Below, one piece after another: positions 29,175 through 37,559 of a DNA stretch of 64,000 nt; the first letter of the stretch is position 1, and every line of letters starts with the position of its first letter. The position numbers were made by a program, and so were the translations under genes. The stretch is from CAIWHR01 sp963713275. Lineage in GTDB: Bacteria > Pseudomonadota > Gammaproteobacteria > Burkholderiales > Casimicrobiaceae. The stretch lies in the NCBI GenBank assembly GCA_963713275.1, contig CAVQLG010000021.1, positions 1 to 64,000 of the forward strand, given 5' to 3'. The notes beneath the pieces were generated by a model, which worked only from the letters and a program-made list of their open reading frames with translations, was not told the DNA's origin and searched no databases.

Positions 29175-29480
29175 TTACACGTAGCCGAATGCCTCGAGCT
29201 GCTGGCGCACGTCGAGCCGCCGGCCGTCGCGCGACAGCGAGACGCCCACCCACAGCGGCCGTTGCGGCAACAGCGCGATCCGCGTCAGCGCGCCGCGCCG
29301 CGGCACTTCGATGTCGAGCGCCTGCACGGCCTCGGGGAGCGCCAGCGAGCGGGCGCGGCCGATCTGCAGCTTCGTGCTCACTGCCGCGAGGTGGATGTCC
29401 GGCATGCCGGCGGCGCGAATCGAAACCTCGTCGCCGTCGAAGCCTTCGCGCAGATCGAGCGTCACCCCGCCGGGCACCAT
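29175..29480 (-). CDS. Small protein paired with a metzincin protease, function unknown
   Basis: 101 residues from the ATG at MVPGGVTLDLREG. The sequence is beta-rich (DGDEVSIRAAG, ALDIEVPRRGALTRIALLPQR, LWVGVSLSRDGRRLDVRQQL) without signal peptide or Cys. It lies 4 bases downstream of the protease gene and is surely co-translated with it. It could be an inhibitor, substrate or structural partner of the protease; nothing in the sequence decides. Confidence 0.65.
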   Translation of the reverse strand: MVPGGVTLDLREGFDGDEVSIRAAGMPDIHLAAVSTKLQIGRARSLALPEAVQALDIEVPRRGALTRIALLPQRPLWVGVSLSRDGRRLDVRQQLEAFGYV

Positions 29481-29484
29481 AGGG

Positions 29485-31500
29485 TCACCGCTTCGTCCGG
29501 GGCTTCCTGGCCACCGCCGTGGGCGACAGGGCATCGCCGAAGGCGCGCATCTCGGCCACCACCGCGGGCTTGACCTTGCGCTTCTCGAGCGTGGCGCACG
29601 CCTGGGTCATGGCATCCTTGCCCGCGTTCGCGTCGCCCTCGACCGCCAGCCAGCGGGCAAAGGCCTCGACGTATTCGCGGAACTCCACGTGGCCCAGCGT
29701 GGCTGCCGCGCTGTCCTGCTGCGTCAACAGCGCCTCGCCCAGCAGCAAGCGGGCCTCGTCGGGCCGGGCCTTCACTGCCTTGATCTCCGCGCCCTGGTCC
29801 TTCGGGCGCAGCGCCTTGCCGGCACGGCGCAGCGGCATGCCCAGCGCCACGTGGGCGTGGGTGCAGACCGCGCGCTTGGGCAGCTGGGCCGCCACTTCGC
29901 GCAAGGTGTCGTTGACGCTGCCGAGCTCGCGCGAGCCGTCGAAGGCCAGCACCCGGCCGACGTCGCTGCTGAACAGATCCTGCGCCAGATACTCCTCGTC
30001 GTGCCCGGCGGGCGGCGTGACGCGCAGCTCCATCGGCGCGGAGACGACGTCTTCGCCGTCGGGCAGGTGCAGGCAGACCTGCAAGCGGTAGCGGCCCGGC
30101 TCGGCGACCAGCCAGCCGCCCTGGCCCGCGCCCACGAAGACCGCTGCGTACATCGATTCGCCGGGAGCCAGCACGCGCAGGCGGGGCTCGCGGCAAGCCG
30201 TGGCGTAAGGGTGCCATTGCCGCGCCGGCTGCTCGCCGCGCTTGACCACCAGCGTCAGGCAGTGGCTGTCGCGCAGCAGGTCTTCGGGCAGCAGCAGCGG
30301 CTGTTTCGAGACATTGGTCGCCTTGAGCTCGATCATCGCCGGCTCCAGGAACTGCAGCTGCGACGTTTCGCGGTTCACGCGCACGACAAGGGCCAGCCTG
30401 GGCTCTGGCGAAACGCTCGCCTCCTCGAACCCGTGGTGGTCGAACCACGCGGCGTTGCCCATCTGCACGAAGCGCCGCGGCGCATGGCGCAGGAACTGCA
30501 GCTCGGCGTCGCTGAAGCGGAAGTCGAAGTCGGCGAAGAACGCCGTCTGTCCGCCGGCGACGTTGTACGGGTAGTTCATGAAGCTTCGCGCCTCGGGCTC
30601 GTCGGACAGCGGCACCCACGGCGTGCCCAGGCTTTTCTGCCACGAATGCGCGAGGTTGAACGCGTGGCCCATCTCGTGACAGGCCGTCCAGAAGCGCATG
30701 CGCGCGACCCAGGCCGCGGGCGCCGCATCGCCGGCCGGCGCCTGCGCGATGAAAGACTCGGTGAAGATCGCCGTGCCCTGGCGATGGTTGGGCCCGATGT
30801 CGTCGAACATGATGCCGCCCAGGCTCGTGCCGGAGTCGTGCAGCGCGGCGTGGAACACCCAGAGCGCCCATTGCGGCTGGTCGGCGAACCTCGACCAGTG
30901 GGCCTGCATCGCGTCGTGCATCTCGGTGTCGGTCCAGACGCCGTCGATCCCCGCGTCGGCGAGAGGAATCGCCGGCCCCGCTGGCGTGACATCAACGCTG
31001 AAACCGGCGCGCTCGTAGACCTTCGCGATCGACAGCGCCTCGCTTGGCAAACCCGGCGGGCGGTTCGGATGATCGTGGGTCTGGATCGCCAGCGCCGGGT
31101 GCGCGTCCGGGGTCGAGTCGAATTCGAACTCCACGATGTCGAAGGCGCGCGAGACGAAGTCGTAGACCTGCGTCAGCGGCGTTGCGCTGCCGCCGGCGAA
31201 ATCGACCTTCGCGCGCAGCGGTTGCCCCAGCGCGAGGCGGCTGACGGTGATGGCGACCTGCGTGTGCCGCGGCATCGCCGCGGTGGCGTCGCGGTAGAAG
31301 ATGCGGCCTGCCCAGGTGGCCGGGCCGGTGCTCGTCAGCCGGGCGACCCAGTGCAGCCGGTTCGCCAGCCCGCCGCGCAGCACGCCGCTCGCCATCTGCT
31401 GCGGGTAGCGGCCGTCGACGTCCAGACGAAGCTCGTCGCGCTGCGCGATCGGAAGCCTGCCGCGGGCGGGCCTGCGCCGATAGCGGCCGCTCGCGCGCAA
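29485..31500 (-). CDS. Putative zinc metalloprotease (metzincin type)
   Basis: Up to 671 residues from a TTG at 31498-31500, with an in-frame stop 36 bases upstream of it. The zinc signature HEMGHAFNLAH (275-285) is the metzincin HExxHxxxxxH. A candidate Met-turn follows at 306-310 (SFMNY, Met308). Sequence before it (about 40-190) is beta-rich; the part after 330 has further beta domains and a helical tail ending KPRTKR. No signal peptide is seen, so it may act in the cytoplasm or its N-terminus may be lost: a repeat cluster begins 11 bases before the start. Confidence 0.75.
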   Translation of the reverse strand: MRASGRYRRRPARGRLPIAQRDELRLDVDGRYPQQMASGVLRGGLANRLHWVARLTSTGPATWAGRIFYRDATAAMPRHTQVAITVSRLALGQPLRAKVDFAGGSATPLTQVYDFVSRAFDIVEFEFDSTPDAHPALAIQTHDHPNRPPGLPSEALSIAKVYERAGFSVDVTPAGPAIPLADAGIDGVWTDTEMHDAMQAHWSRFADQPQWALWVFHAALHDSGTSLGGIMFDDIGPNHRQGTAIFTESFIAQAPAGDAAPAAWVARMRFWTACHEMGHAFNLAHSWQKSLGTPWVPLSDEPEARSFMNYPYNVAGGQTAFFADFDFRFSDAELQFLRHAPRRFVQMGNAAWFDHHGFEEASVSPEPRLALVVRVNRETSQLQFLEPAMIELKATNVSKQPLLLPEDLLRDSHCLTLVVKRGEQPARQWHPYATACREPRLRVLAPGESMYAAVFVGAGQGGWLVAEPGRYRLQVCLHLPDGEDVVSAPMELRVTPPAGHDEEYLAQDLFSSDVGRVLAFDGSRELGSVNDTLREVAAQLPKRAVCTHAHVALGMPLRRAGKALRPKDQGAEIKAVKARPDEARLLLGEALLTQQDSAAATLGHVEFREYVEAFARWLAVEGDANAGKDAMTQACATLEKRKVKPAVVAEMRAFGDALSPTAVARKPRTKR

Positions 31501-31510
31501 CGCCCGTGTG

Positions 31511-31610
31511 GCGGGGTCTGGGGTCAGGTCTGGTCAGGGGTCAGGTCTGGGGTCAGGTCAGCTTCATAGACTATCCTGGCGGGGTCTGGGGTCAGGTCTA
31601 GCTTCATAGC
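31511..31610 (+). repeat. REP-like repeat cluster beside the tyrosine transposase
   Basis: Several copies of GGGGTCAGGTCT. Two identical 21-base units beginning GCGGGGTCTGGGG occur at 31511-31531 and 31579-31599. GGTCAGGTC(T)AGCTTCATAG occurs at 31551-31569 and 31590-31609. They border the 3' end of the transposase gene. Confidence 0.8.
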
Positions 31611-31613
31611 ACT

Positions 31614-32489
31614 TCATCCCCGCCGGTTACCCTCGGAAGTCCCGCGCGCCGCTCGTCCGGCACGCACGATACGGCCGACGCTTGTGAAATGAATGCCGAA
31701 ATGCTCGGCGATCTGCTGGTAGCTGTACTGGCCCGTGTCGTGGGCGGCCAGCACCGCTTGGTTGCGGTCCTTGTGCCGGGCGGCGATGCTCGGAAGCGCG
31801 GGGGCCGGCGCCCGACGCTGCGCCTTCGGCACGTTGATGTCCTCGCCCGCCTTCGCGTCAAGTCGCGTCTGCATGCGCCGCACGAAGCGCTCGTCCCCCA
31901 GGTAGATCTGGCCCCTGAGCCCCTGCCATAGGCTCGGTGCACCCGCACCTTCCGCCACGAACTCGGCGTAGCGGCGCTGCGCGCGCGTGCGCCCCGTCCC
32001 GAAGCGCGCGAGCAGCGCATCGACCTCCAGCCAGTCGGGGGCAGTTTCGCCACCCGCCATCGCACGGTAGCTGCTCCACGGCCATTCCCCCGGCGCGCGC
32101 GCCATGCCCGCGCGCACCGGATTGAGCACCACGTACCGGGCCACCTCCAGCAGGTACGCCTCTTCGTCCACCAGGATCGCCTTGTAGCGCCCCTGGAACA
32201 AGTGCCCCACCCGACCGTGGCGCCGGTTCGAGTATTGGGTATAGACGCCGTTGAGCTGGCGCATGCCCTTGGCGAGATTGCCGTCGGGGGTCTCCACCAC
32301 CAGATGGTAGTGATTGGTCATCAGGCACCAGGCGTGGCAGACCCAGTTGAAATCGCTGACCACGCGCCCGAGGATAGTCAAGAACGCGACCCGGTCCTTG
32401 TCGTCATCGTAGATCGCCTCGCGGCGGTCACCGCGCGAGGTGACGTGGTACAGCGCACCGGCGAATTCGAGTCTCAGCGGTCTCGCCAT
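31614..32489 (-). CDS. REP-associated tyrosine transposase
   Basis: 291 residues. The N-terminal MARPLRLEFAGALYHVTSRG and the HUH-type motif MTNHYHLVVETP belong to the Y1 transposase family. The catalytic Tyr is likely in LNGVYTQYSNRRH. The C-terminal half (QYSYQQIAEHFGIHFTSVGRIVR) looks like a helix-turn-helix. Such single-copy domesticated transposases act on REP hairpins; matching repeats flank the gene on both sides. Confidence 0.9.
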   Translation of the reverse strand: MARPLRLEFAGALYHVTSRGDRREAIYDDDKDRVAFLTILGRVVSDFNWVCHAWCLMTNHYHLVVETPDGNLAKGMRQLNGVYTQYSNRRHGRVGHLFQGRYKAILVDEEAYLLEVARYVVLNPVRAGMARAPGEWPWSSYRAMAGGETAPDWLEVDALLARFGTGRTRAQRRYAEFVAEGAGAPSLWQGLRGQIYLGDERFVRRMQTRLDAKAGEDINVPKAQRRAPAPALPSIAARHKDRNQAVLAAHDTGQYSYQQIAEHFGIHFTSVGRIVRAGRAARGTSEGNRRG

Positions 32490-32512
32490 GAGGAGACGAT
32501 AGCACGATAGGG

Positions 32513-32534
32513 CGCTACGATACTAGACCTGACC
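32513..32534 (-). repeat. Inverted copy of the REP-like repeat
   Basis: Minus-strand GGGGTCAGGTCTAGTATCG continues to ...TAG. It mirrors GGGGTCAGGTCTAGCTTCATAG at 31588-31609 on the plus strand, so the transposase gene lies between imperfect inverted repeats. Confidence 0.75.
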
Positions 32535-32550
32535 CCCTAACTCCCTGACC

Positions 32551-32649
32551 CTATTTCATCTTCTTGAACTCCATCACGGTCAATACCAGCCCGACCAGCA
32601 GCAGCCCGAAAACGACCACGCCGAGAACCAGCAGGCCGCCGGCGCTCAT
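32551..32649 (-). CDS. 32-residue membrane peptide
   Basis: MSAGGLLVLG starts a single hydrophobic helix (GVVVFGLLLVGLVLTV) that ends with the charged tail MEFKKMK. Its ATG overlaps the TGA of the preceding gene (ATGA). Too short for standard gene calls, but the coupling and clean helix support it. Function unknown. Confidence 0.6.
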   Translation of the reverse strand: MSAGGLLVLGVVVFGLLLVGLVLTVMEFKKMK

Positions 32650-32828
32650 TGCTTTCTTCCCAGCAGCACGGCGAGCTTGAAGTAGATTCCGAAGCCGAAG
32701 ATGGCCGGAACCCAGATCGCCGTGAAGATCGCCTGTTCACGGTCGTTGGCGACGAACCAAAGGTAGCCGGAGATGAAGAACGAGATCATCACCGCCAGCA
32801 GAATGAAAAAATCCGATTTTCCGAACAT
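32646..32828 (-). CDS. Small two-helix membrane protein
   Basis: 60 residues, MFGKSDFFILLAVMISFFISGYLWFV and AIFTAIWVPAIFGFGIYFKLAVLL, giving two membrane helices and a basic end (GRKQ). It is 15 bases after the 85-residue gene and overlaps the 32-residue one. Function unknown. Confidence 0.7.
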   Translation of the reverse strand: MFGKSDFFILLAVMISFFISGYLWFVANDREQAIFTAIWVPAIFGFGIYFKLAVLLGRKQ

Positions 32829-32843
32829 GAGTGTGCTCCCGCG

Positions 32844-33101
32844 TTATTGCTGCTCGAAGTACTCCATGAAGCCATACCCGATTGCGCTCAGCAGGCAACC
32901 GGCGACCGCCACCGAGCCGATCACCCGGATGCCGGACGAGTTGCCTATCTCCAGCGAGCCCGGGGGGATCGCGCCCGCTGCCACCAGCACCAGGCCCAGG
33001 CAGCCGACCACCGTCAGCGCGTTGCCCAGGCCGATCGCCAACCGGAGTCCCAGGCGGGTGGCGCCGGACCCGGTTCGAAGCAAAGGTTGCTGCTGCGGCA
33101 T
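32844..33101 (-). CDS. Small membrane protein of 85 residues
   Basis: Polar N-terminus (MPQQQPLLRTG) followed by two hydrophobic helices (NALTVVGCLGLVLVAAGAI and VIGSVAVAGCLLSAIGYGFM). The ATG overlaps the upstream TGA by one base (TGATG), indicating coupled translation. No recognised domain. Confidence 0.65.
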   Translation of the reverse strand: MPQQQPLLRTGSGATRLGLRLAIGLGNALTVVGCLGLVLVAAGAIPPGSLEIGNSSGIRVIGSVAVAGCLLSAIGYGFMEYFEQQ

Positions 33102-33896
33102 CAGCTCGCTGCCGACGGTGTAAGGGTGCCATGGTCCTTGGTCGATGCCCTGGCCATCGATTCGTCAAGGTGCGCCATCGAGGCTTTTCCCGTCACGCCG
33201 CAAAGATCGAAAGTCACGCCCGCCGAGCACTTGAGCAGCAGGGACGGGTTCAAGCGCTGGAGGTTGACCGAACCCGTCGACCCGCCGGCGAAGCGCCGCT
33301 CTCTGCCTTCCTCGCAGGAGAGAATCACCACGTCGTGGCAGCGAGCGTCGGGCGCAATCTGATTGTACAGCGCGTTTGCGTGCATCCGCCCGCCCTCCGG
33401 CAACGGCAGGAACACGCGTCCGCTCGAGCCGAGAACGCCGGCGATGCCGCTCCGGGAAGTCCTGGCCTTGGATTGCGAAGGATCTTGAGCAGCTCCTCGT
33501 GCGAAACACGCTCGACCGTGCGGCTTGCATACGGCAAGCGTACCAGGATGGCTCCCTCTGCGATGGGTCTGAGGTGTGGCTGTTCTGACTTGCCCGGCAA
33601 CGGCGGAAACCCCGGCGCAGATCGGAATCCTTGACCGACGAACCGCGCATCATGCCGTTGGTCATGCGCGGCTGCGCATCCGTCTCGCCTCGCCAGTACA
33701 TGCGGAAGTGGTCGGACTCGATGACGATCGCCAGGCCGTCGGGCTTCACCTTACCCGGAAGGATGTAGGCGGCCACGTTGTCGTTGGCGCGATAACGGAG
33801 TCTGCCGCGGATCAGGCGTGCCCGTACGCGGGCGGACACGGAGAGCCCGCAGTCCACGCCGTCGTTACGCAGCGAAGGGACCGGGGGGGCTGACAT
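33101..33896 (-). pseudogene. Unrecognised gene split over three frames
   Basis: A coding-like product starts at the ATG at 33894-33896 (MSAPPVPSLRNDG) and runs to DSDLRRGF near 33610. It then continues in a second frame (GKSEQPHLRPIAEGAILVRL ... SHEELLKILRNPRPG) to about 33430, and in a third (FLPLPEGGRMHANALYNQIA ... KASMAHLDES) to the TGA at 33101. Each segment has protein-like composition, so one protein of about 260 residues with two indels is likely. I do not recognise a family. It heads the small membrane-protein set. Confidence 0.5.
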
Positions 33897-34114
33897 GCCG
33901 TTCTCGGGTTGGGCGGCTGGGTTGCGGAGTTGGGGTCGCGCGACCCCCTGCTTGCTGCCGCCGCGACATCGTCCCCCGGTGCCGGAAGCCTGCCGGCGAG
34001 TAAAGGCGATTGGCGCGGGCGGCGGAGCCGCGCTCGCAGCGGGTGTGGCCGGCGAGGTCGATCCCATGCGCAGTGTGAGCTGTGGCGGCGTGCTCGGCGG
34101 CCGGACCGTCGGCG

Positions 34115-35488
34115 TCAATTCGCGAACCGCTCGGCGATGCGGTCCGAACGGTAGGAGAAGATGCGGTCCACCTGCGACTCGACTTTCCAGCCGGCGGCCA
34201 GCGAGCCCAACCGTCCGAAGGGCAGGCGGTAGCGGACGACGTCCCGCATCAACGTTCCGTTGCCCAGCGGAACGAAGTCATGCGCGTGATGCCAGTACGA
34301 ATACGGCCCTTGCACCTGCGTGTCGACAAAGTGCCGAGGAGGCTGCCAGTCCTCGATCCGGCTTTGCCAACCCACGGGGATACCGTTCAGCTTGAGCCGA
34401 TAGTCGATCAAGGTTCCTTCGCCGATCTTTGGGGTCGACTTCCGCACGACCTTGAAGCTCAGGAAATCAGGGGTTAGCGCCTCCAGATTCCGCTCGTCGC
34501 AGAAGTAGGGCCAGATGTCCTCGGGCGCGTGCGGCACCCACTGTTCCGCCACCTTTTCCCGCGTCGACCCCTGCAGCGGGGTGAGCAGATCGGCGAACGC
34601 CTGGTCGATGGACTCGTAGCGGTAGGCAAAGCCGGAGGCGCGCGTGTGTTGCGGTTCCACCTTCGCGCTCTCCAACACGATCCCGCCCATTTCGCCGTAC
34701 AGAGTCCGTATCGCAAACGACGGCACCGGGACGTTTTCCGTCGCGCCCAGCGACTGGCACAACGCCGTCGTGAACTCCCGATTGGTCACCGGTCGGGGCG
34801 CCACGCCTTCCAAAATGCCGGTCGCCGGCGAATCCAGGGCGTGCAGGAACAGCCGGGCGATGTCGTCGACGTGAATCCAGCTCATCCAGTGCTTGCCGTC
34901 GCCAAGCCTGCCGGCGGCGCCTTCGCGGAACAGTGGCAGCATCTTCGCGAGCGCGCCACCGTACCGCGCAAGCACGATCCCAGTCCTGACGACGGCGACG
35001 CCGACATCCGCGCGCCGAAGGGCGAGCGGACGAAGTTCGGCCTCCCAGGCTTCCGTCACATCCGCCAGGAAGCCCGTCCCTTTCGCGCTACTGCCGTGCA
35101 GGGCCTGGTCGGCGCGGTCGCCGTAGTACCCGATGGCGGATCCCTGCACGAAGCGCCGAACGCTGTGGCCGTGGCTGCAGGTTGCCGCGACGAGTTGCCG
35201 GGTGCCTAGCACTCGCGAGTCGCGAATCAGGCGCTTGCGTTCGTCCGTCCACCGCCTTTCGGCGACCGGCTCGCCGGCCAGATTGACGATCGCGTCCACC
35301 CCGTTCAACGCCGGCGCCGGAACCGGGCGCTGGTGGTCCCATTCGAAACAGGCGGCCGGAAAGGGCAGCCGCCGGCCGCCTGCGGGCCTCGGGCGCACGA
35401 GACAGACCAGGCTGTCGCCGCGAGCCGCCAGCCGCTTGCCCACTTCCCTTCCGATCAGCCCGGTGGCCCCGGTCATCAAGACGCGCAT
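34115..35488 (-). CDS. TIGR01777 family epimerase with C-terminal SRPBCC domain
   Basis: 457 residues. Residues 1-295 are an SDR-type domain: MTGATGLIGREVG nucleotide-binding loop, VNLAGEPVAERRW, and the family QGSAIGYYGDR. This part matches the YfcH/TIGR01777 family. Residues about 300-457 form a START-like SRPBCC domain (EQWVPHAPEDIWPYFCDERNLEALTP). This fusion is known in several bacteria; the substrate is unknown. It is 12 bases downstream of the DCC gene. Confidence 0.9.
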   Translation of the reverse strand: MRVLMTGATGLIGREVGKRLAARGDSLVCLVRPRPAGGRRLPFPAACFEWDHQRPVPAPALNGVDAIVNLAGEPVAERRWTDERKRLIRDSRVLGTRQLVAATCSHGHSVRRFVQGSAIGYYGDRADQALHGSSAKGTGFLADVTEAWEAELRPLALRRADVGVAVVRTGIVLARYGGALAKMLPLFREGAAGRLGDGKHWMSWIHVDDIARLFLHALDSPATGILEGVAPRPVTNREFTTALCQSLGATENVPVPSFAIRTLYGEMGGIVLESAKVEPQHTRASGFAYRYESIDQAFADLLTPLQGSTREKVAEQWVPHAPEDIWPYFCDERNLEALTPDFLSFKVVRKSTPKIGEGTLIDYRLKLNGIPVGWQSRIEDWQPPRHFVDTQVQGPYSYWHHAHDFVPLGNGTLMRDVVRYRLPFGRLGSLAAGWKVESQVDRIFSYRSDRIAERFAN

Positions 35489-35500
35489 GGCGACCCCCGC

Positions 35501-35902
35501 TCAGTTGTGGATCGACGCATCGTCGTAACCGCTATCGGCGCGAGAGCGGCGCGAGCTTCCGGCGGCCGGGCGCCACAGGGGTCGGGCGCGGAGAAAGACT
35601 GCGTAGCCGGCCTCGAGGATTGCGAGCGCCGGCCGCGTTGATGCGACCCTCGCCAGCCACGCGAATCCCGGCAGTCGCCGCCAGATCGTCACGAAAGCGG
35701 CAGCCCCCGTGACCAGCGTCCCGTCCGCTTCGCGAACGTGGAAGCGACGCATGACGGCGGTCCGGTCGAGCCCCGGGGGAAGCGCTGCCTCTTCGCACCG
35801 CGACGCGTCGATCCAGGCGATGGTCTCGGCGCCGCGCTGGCGACGGTAGTGCGCGATCTCGCGGCGGCAGACCGGACACTCGCCGTCGAAATAGACCGTA
35901 CA
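35501..35902 (-). CDS. DCC-family (DUF393) thiol oxidoreductase-like protein, start unclear
   Basis: The signature VYFDGECPVCRREIAHYRR begins near 35899, followed by IAWIDASRCEEAALPPGLD, MRRFHVREADGTLVTG and AAFVTIWRRLPGFAWLA, all typical of DUF393. In this frame no ATG, GTG or TTG occurs between the upstream stop near 35992 and the signature. A TTG at 35962-35964 lies in a neighbouring frame, so the start may be frameshifted or non-canonical. Function is unproven; the CPVC pair suggests thiol chemistry. Confidence 0.7.
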   Translation of the reverse strand, partial: CTVYFDGECPVCRREIAHYRRQRGAETIAWIDASRCEEAALPPGLDRTAVMRRFHVREADGTLVTGAAAFVTIWRRLPGFAWLARVASTRPALAILEAGYAVFLRARPLWRPAAGSSRRSRADSGYDDASIHN

Positions 35903-36539
35903 GGCCGCCGCTCGAGCGGTCGGGGCCGCGCAGTCGGTGGGGACGCCGCCGGCCGTCGGATCAAGGCGTGTGCATCATGGATTTCTGTTAAGGCAGAGCG
36001 ATGTTGTCATGGACATTATTGCCAATCGACTGGTAATGTCAAGCTAAATCCCAGACACCACGTTGCTGGCGAACCGAATTGTCCAGGTCACAAGCCTTGC
36101 ATGGACGTTCAACAACCGATCCTGAAGCCCCCCAGGGCACGACCCGCCGTGTCGCCGTCCTGGCGATCGAGCTGCCGACGTTGCAACCGGCGGTGCGCGG
36201 GTGATCGTCGCGCGAACCGAGGGACTCGCCCTGCCCGCCAACGCGGGGGCGGCGGGGCCGCGATCGTCAAGCGGGTCCCGCCCTTGAGGTCGGCGGAGAG
36301 GCTGGCTTAGGGTCCAGGAGGGCTTGCGAACACGCAAGTCCGGTCGAGCAAGCGGTCCGCGCAAAGCTTCGCCGCGCGTGGCGGCGCCCGTCGACATCGT
36401 CGACGGGCGAAACGGATCGACAGGCGGCGGCGAGCAGCGGTTCGACCCTAACCGCGAGCGCTCGAAGTGACCGCGGCCTTCTACGGCGTCGGCGGCAGCA
36501 TCGTGGGGCACGCACGCTCGCGCTTGGCGATCGACGGCG
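35903..36539. other. Non-coding stretch between DCC gene and rnfH
   Basis: About 640 bases with no supported gene. It contains a locally AT-richer part (35985-36060) and the palindrome listed at 36385-36409. It separates the accessory region from the rnf/nif island. Confidence 0.5.
36385..36409. terminator. Perfect palindrome downstream of rnfH
   Basis: CGCCCGTCGAC, loop ATC, then GTCGACGGGCG: an 11-bp perfect stem 130 bases after the rnf operon ends. No T-run on either side, so it may be a transcript-end hairpin or a protein site. Confidence 0.35.
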
Positions 36540-36836
36540 TCAAGCGTCTTGGTCGCCGTCGCCGTCGCCAGCATCCCGCCGCGGAACCGTGCGGGGATCG
36601 CAGGTGATCGGCCGGTAGATCTCGACACGGTCGCCGGCCGACAGTCGCGCGTCGAGCCGCGTGACCTTGCCAAAGACGCCGACCTCTTGCGCCGCCAGGT
36701 CGATGCCGGGGAACATCTGCAGGATGCCTGACTGCTTGATCGCGTCTTGCACCGTGCTCTGCTCCGGGAGCTCCAGTCGGAGCCACACTTCCGCGGGCGG
36801 CTGGACGTAAGCGATGCCGACCTGGATCTTGTTCAT
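36540..36836 (-). CDS. rnfH: RnfH family protein
   Basis: 98 residues of ubiquitin-like (beta-grasp) style: MNKIQVGIAYVQPPAEVW, STVQDAIKQSGI, VGVFGKVTRLDARLSAGDRVEIYRPI. These match the RnfH/UPF0125 family. It is the last gene of the rnf operon, 27 bases after rnfE. Its role in Rnf function is not established. Confidence 0.9.
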   Translation of the reverse strand: MNKIQVGIAYVQPPAEVWLRLELPEQSTVQDAIKQSGILQMFPGIDLAAQEVGVFGKVTRLDARLSAGDRVEIYRPITCDPRTVPRRDAGDGDGDQDA

Positions 36837-36863
36837 GGTTGCACCTCGAATCGTAGCGCTGTC

Positions 36864-37559
36864 CTAAAGGCCGTCGGCTCCCGGCTGCGCAAACGGTGCC
36901 TCGATGGTGGTGGCGCGCCGTCGCTGGCGCGCAGCTTCCAGCGTGCGCTTGCCGGCGAGCAGCAGCCCGAGCACGAGGAACCCGCCGGGCGGCAGCACCA
37001 TCAGCAGAAAGCCCTTGTACGCGGGAATGAGGGTCAGCTCCAGAAACGCGAACGCCGGCCCGAGCAGCAAGCTTGCGCCGGCGAAGAGCGTACCGCTGCC
37101 GAACACTTCGCGGATCGCGCCGATCATCGTCAGCGCCAAGGTGAAGCCGAGCCCGGTGGCGAGGCCGTCTACCAGCGACGCACCGACCGGCGACTTGGAT
37201 GCGAAAGCCTCGGCGCGACCCAGGATCGCGCAGTTGACGACGATGAGCGCGATGAACAGCCCCAGCACCTTGTAGAGCTCGTGCAGCCATGCGTTCAGCG
37301 CAAGGTCGACCAGCGTCACCAGCGCCGCGATCAGCACGACGAACACCGGAATGCGCACCTGTGGACTCACCCAATGCCGGATGCTGGCGATCAGCACGTT
37401 GGCCGCGGCGAGCACCGCGGTGGTCGCGAGTCCCATGCCGAGCCCGTTGGTGGCCGTGCTGGTCAATGCCATCGTCGGACACATCGCGAGGAGCTGGACG
37501 AAGACGACGTTGTTGTCCCAGAGGCCGCTGCGCCAGGCGCCGGCGAGGTTCGTGCTCAC
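36864..37559 (-). CDS. rnfE: Electron transport complex subunit RnfE
   Basis: 231 residues with about six membrane helices. RnfE/NqrD features: NNVVFVQLLAMCPTMALTS with the conserved Cys, VVNCAILGRAEAFASK with the second Cys, and GTGLGFTLALTMIGAIREVFG-like helix. It is part of the membrane core of the Rnf pump. It overlaps rnfG by 4 bases. Confidence 0.96.
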   Translation of the reverse strand: MSTNLAGAWRSGLWDNNVVFVQLLAMCPTMALTSTATNGLGMGLATTAVLAAANVLIASIRHWVSPQVRIPVFVVLIAALVTLVDLALNAWLHELYKVLGLFIALIVVNCAILGRAEAFASKSPVGASLVDGLATGLGFTLALTMIGAIREVFGSGTLFAGASLLLGPAFAFLELTLIPAYKGFLLMVLPPGGFLVLGLLLAGKRTLEAARQRRRATTIEAPFAQPGADGL

